NCBI GenBank assembly: GCA_014382465.1
Contig: JACNJP010000236.1
Span: 1-6,206, forward strand
Source: Planctomycetota bacterium
GTDB taxonomy: Bacteria; Planctomycetota; UBA1135
Length of the DNA: 6,206 nucleotides
Direction: 5' to 3'
Shown here: positions 5,075 to 6,206 of the stretch, piece by piece
How the letters are laid out: each line of letters begins with the position of its first letter
Numbering within the stretch: position 1 is the first letter of the stretch
Notes under the pieces: model-generated
What the model saw: only the letters and a program-made list of their open reading frames with translations
What the model was told of the DNA's origin: nothing
Databases searched by the model: none
Program-made: the position numbers and the translations under genes

Positions 5075-6206
5075 GGGCTTCCTGCTCGACCAGGGCCGCT
5101 GCACCGGCTGCTCGGCCTGCCGGCTCGGCTGCACCATCGAGAACGGCCTCGACTGGGATCGGAGCTGGCGGCGCGTCCACACCGGCAACCCGCAGCGGCT
5201 CGAGGCCGGCGCCACCCTCCACCTGTCGAGCGCCTGCCACCACTGCGAGCGCGCCGCCTGCCTCGACGCCTGCCCGGCGCGCGCCATCCGCCACGACGAG
5301 GCCAGCGGCGCGGTGCTGCTCGACGACGCCGACTGCATCGGCTGCGGCTACTGCTCGTGGGCCTGCCCCTACGACGCGCCGCTGTTCGATCACGCCCGCG
5401 GCGTGATGAGCAAGTGCACCAGCTGCCCGGAGCGCCGCGCCGGGGGTCTGGCGCCGGCCTGCGTCAGCGCCTGCCCCACCGGCGCCCTGGAGTGGGGCGA
5501 GCTCGACCGCGGCCAGGCCCTCGAGCCGCTGCTGACCGCGACCCGGCTGCAGCCACGCTTCCGGGTGATCCCGCCGCTGGGCGGACCGGGGCCGGGCGAT
5601 CCGTTCCAGCCCGGCGCCGCGACCGCCCCGCTGCCCGCCGGCGGCCCGAACGGCGCGCCGATCACGCTGCGTTCGGAGTGGCCCTTGGCGGTCTTCACCT
5701 TGGTCGCCGGCCTGCTCGCCGCCTGGGCCGCCGCCGCCGACTGGATGGACCGGCGGATCGAGCTGCTGCCCTTCGGCGGCTTGGCCGCCGCCGCCACCGT
5801 GCTCGCCGGCCTGCACCTGGGCTCGCCCCGGCGCGCCTGGCGGGCGGTCCTCAATCCTCGGCGCTCGTGGCTGAGCCGCGAGGTCCTGGCCTGGAACCTG
5901 TTGGTGGTCCTGGGCCTCTATTCGGCCCACCGCGGACCGGCCGATCAGACCGCCGCCGGGGCGGCCGCCTTGGCCGGGCTGCTGACGCTGGTCTGCGTCG
6001 ACGGCGTCTACCGCGTGCTGCGGCGCGCCGGGCCGCGCGGCCCGCACAGCGCCGGCGCCGTCCTGAGCGGCCTGGTCCTGTTCGCGCTGCTCGCGCGGCT
6101 GCCGGCCCTGCTGGCGGCGCTGGTCCTCGCTCGCGCCTCCCTGTGCGCCCCCCGGCTCCCGAGCACCCGGCTGCCCGTGGTGCCGGCCCGCTTGCCGCCG
6201 CGGCGC
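5067..6206 (+). CDS. Fused DmsB-type 4[4Fe-4S] ferredoxin and DmsC-type membrane anchor, 3' partial
   Basis: This frame starts at GTG 5067 and is open for 380 codons to the right edge without a stop. Residues 1-146 are a DmsB-like ferredoxin with 16 cysteines in four groups: C12/15/18/22, C57/60/65/69, C90/93/96/100 and C117/120/132/136, enough for four [4Fe-4S] clusters. No cluster cysteine is replaced, and there is no Tat signal. A Pro/Gly/Ala-rich linker (about 169-200) leads to a DmsC-like anchor with hydrophobic segments near 206-224, 234-251, 273-287, 296-318 and 330-356. The loop HLGSPRRAWRAVLNP then SWLSRE (250-272) is the DmsC signature. The protein would pass electrons between membrane quinone and the catalytic subunit encoded just upstream. 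DmsC proteins usually have eight membrane helices, so about three are probably missing beyond the edge. The last 22 residues (from C360) are Pro/Arg-rich and could be a loop or a frame error at the C-run near 6150. Confidence 0.9.
   Translation, partial: MTEGFLLDQGRCTGCSACRLGCTIENGLDWDRSWRRVHTGNPQRLEAGATLHLSSACHHCERAACLDACPARAIRHDEASGAVLLDDADCIGCGYCSWACPYDAPLFDHARGVMSKCTSCPERRAGGLAPACVSACPTGALEWGELDRGQALEPLLTATRLQPRFRVIPPLGGPGPGDPFQPGAATAPLPAGGPNGAPITLRSEWPLAVFTLVAGLLAAWAAAADWMDRRIELLPFGGLAAAATVLAGLHLGSPRRAWRAVLNPRRSWLSREVLAWNLLVVLGLYSAHRGPADQTAAGAAALAGLLTLVCVDGVYRVLRRAGPRGPHSAGAVLSGLVLFALLARLPALLAALVLARASLCAPRLPSTRLPVVPARLPPRR

Noticed and set aside
3005..5338. Long minus-strand open frame of 777 codons antisense to the molybdoenzyme
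   Set aside because: It lies opposite a clear molybdopterin oxidoreductase and a ferredoxin domain. Its composition (Gly/Ala/Arg/Gln/Val-rich, no domain) is typical of an antisense frame in GC-rich DNA.
4950..6047. Minus-strand open frame of 365 codons opposite the Fe-S/anchor gene
   Set aside because: The opposite strand encodes sixteen correctly spaced cluster cysteines and membrane segments; the minus-strand product is low-complexity Gly/Ala/Arg/Gln.

Overview
The window is very GC-rich and compact, with two divergent gene blocks separated by a 212-bp intergenic region. The minus-strand block reads right to left from 2819 to the left edge. It encodes a TetR-family repressor, a Tat-exported Gfo/Idh/MocA oxidoreductase, a ThuA-domain lipoprotein and the first 39 codons of a probable secreted protein. 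The plus-strand block starts at 3032. It encodes a cytoplasmic-type molybdopterin oxidoreductase of the DMSO reductase family, then a protein that joins a four-cluster ferredoxin subunit (DmsB type) to a DmsC-type membrane anchor and runs off the right edge. No RNA genes, mobile elements or CRISPR repeats were seen.

Lineage can only be guessed. Strong GC, a Tat-exported Gfo/Idh/MocA protein beside an exported ThuA protein, and a fused ferredoxin/anchor molybdoenzyme suggest a free-living Gram-negative-type bacterium such as a planctomycete, an acidobacterium or a relative. Nothing in the window fixes the phylum.

The minus-strand genes look like one operon. The TetR stop and the oxidoreductase start share an ATGA, the lipoprotein follows 9 nt after the oxidoreductase with a clear ribosome binding site, and the fourth gene begins 36 nt later. 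ThuA and Gfo/Idh/MocA proteins are paired in the rhizobial thuAB system for oxidising disaccharides to 3-keto sugars. Here both partners carry export signals, so the likely job is sugar or glycoside oxidation outside the cytoplasm. The substrate cannot be read from the sequence.

The plus-strand genes overlap by 8 nt and form a complete electron path on two polypeptides: active site plus one Fe-S cluster, then four Fe-S clusters, then a quinone-reactive membrane anchor. Neither protein has a Tat signal, so the enzyme probably faces the cytoplasm, unlike E. coli DmsABC. Its substrate is unknown. A 16-bp inverted repeat in the divergent intergenic region is a candidate TetR operator and could let the repressor control one or both blocks.
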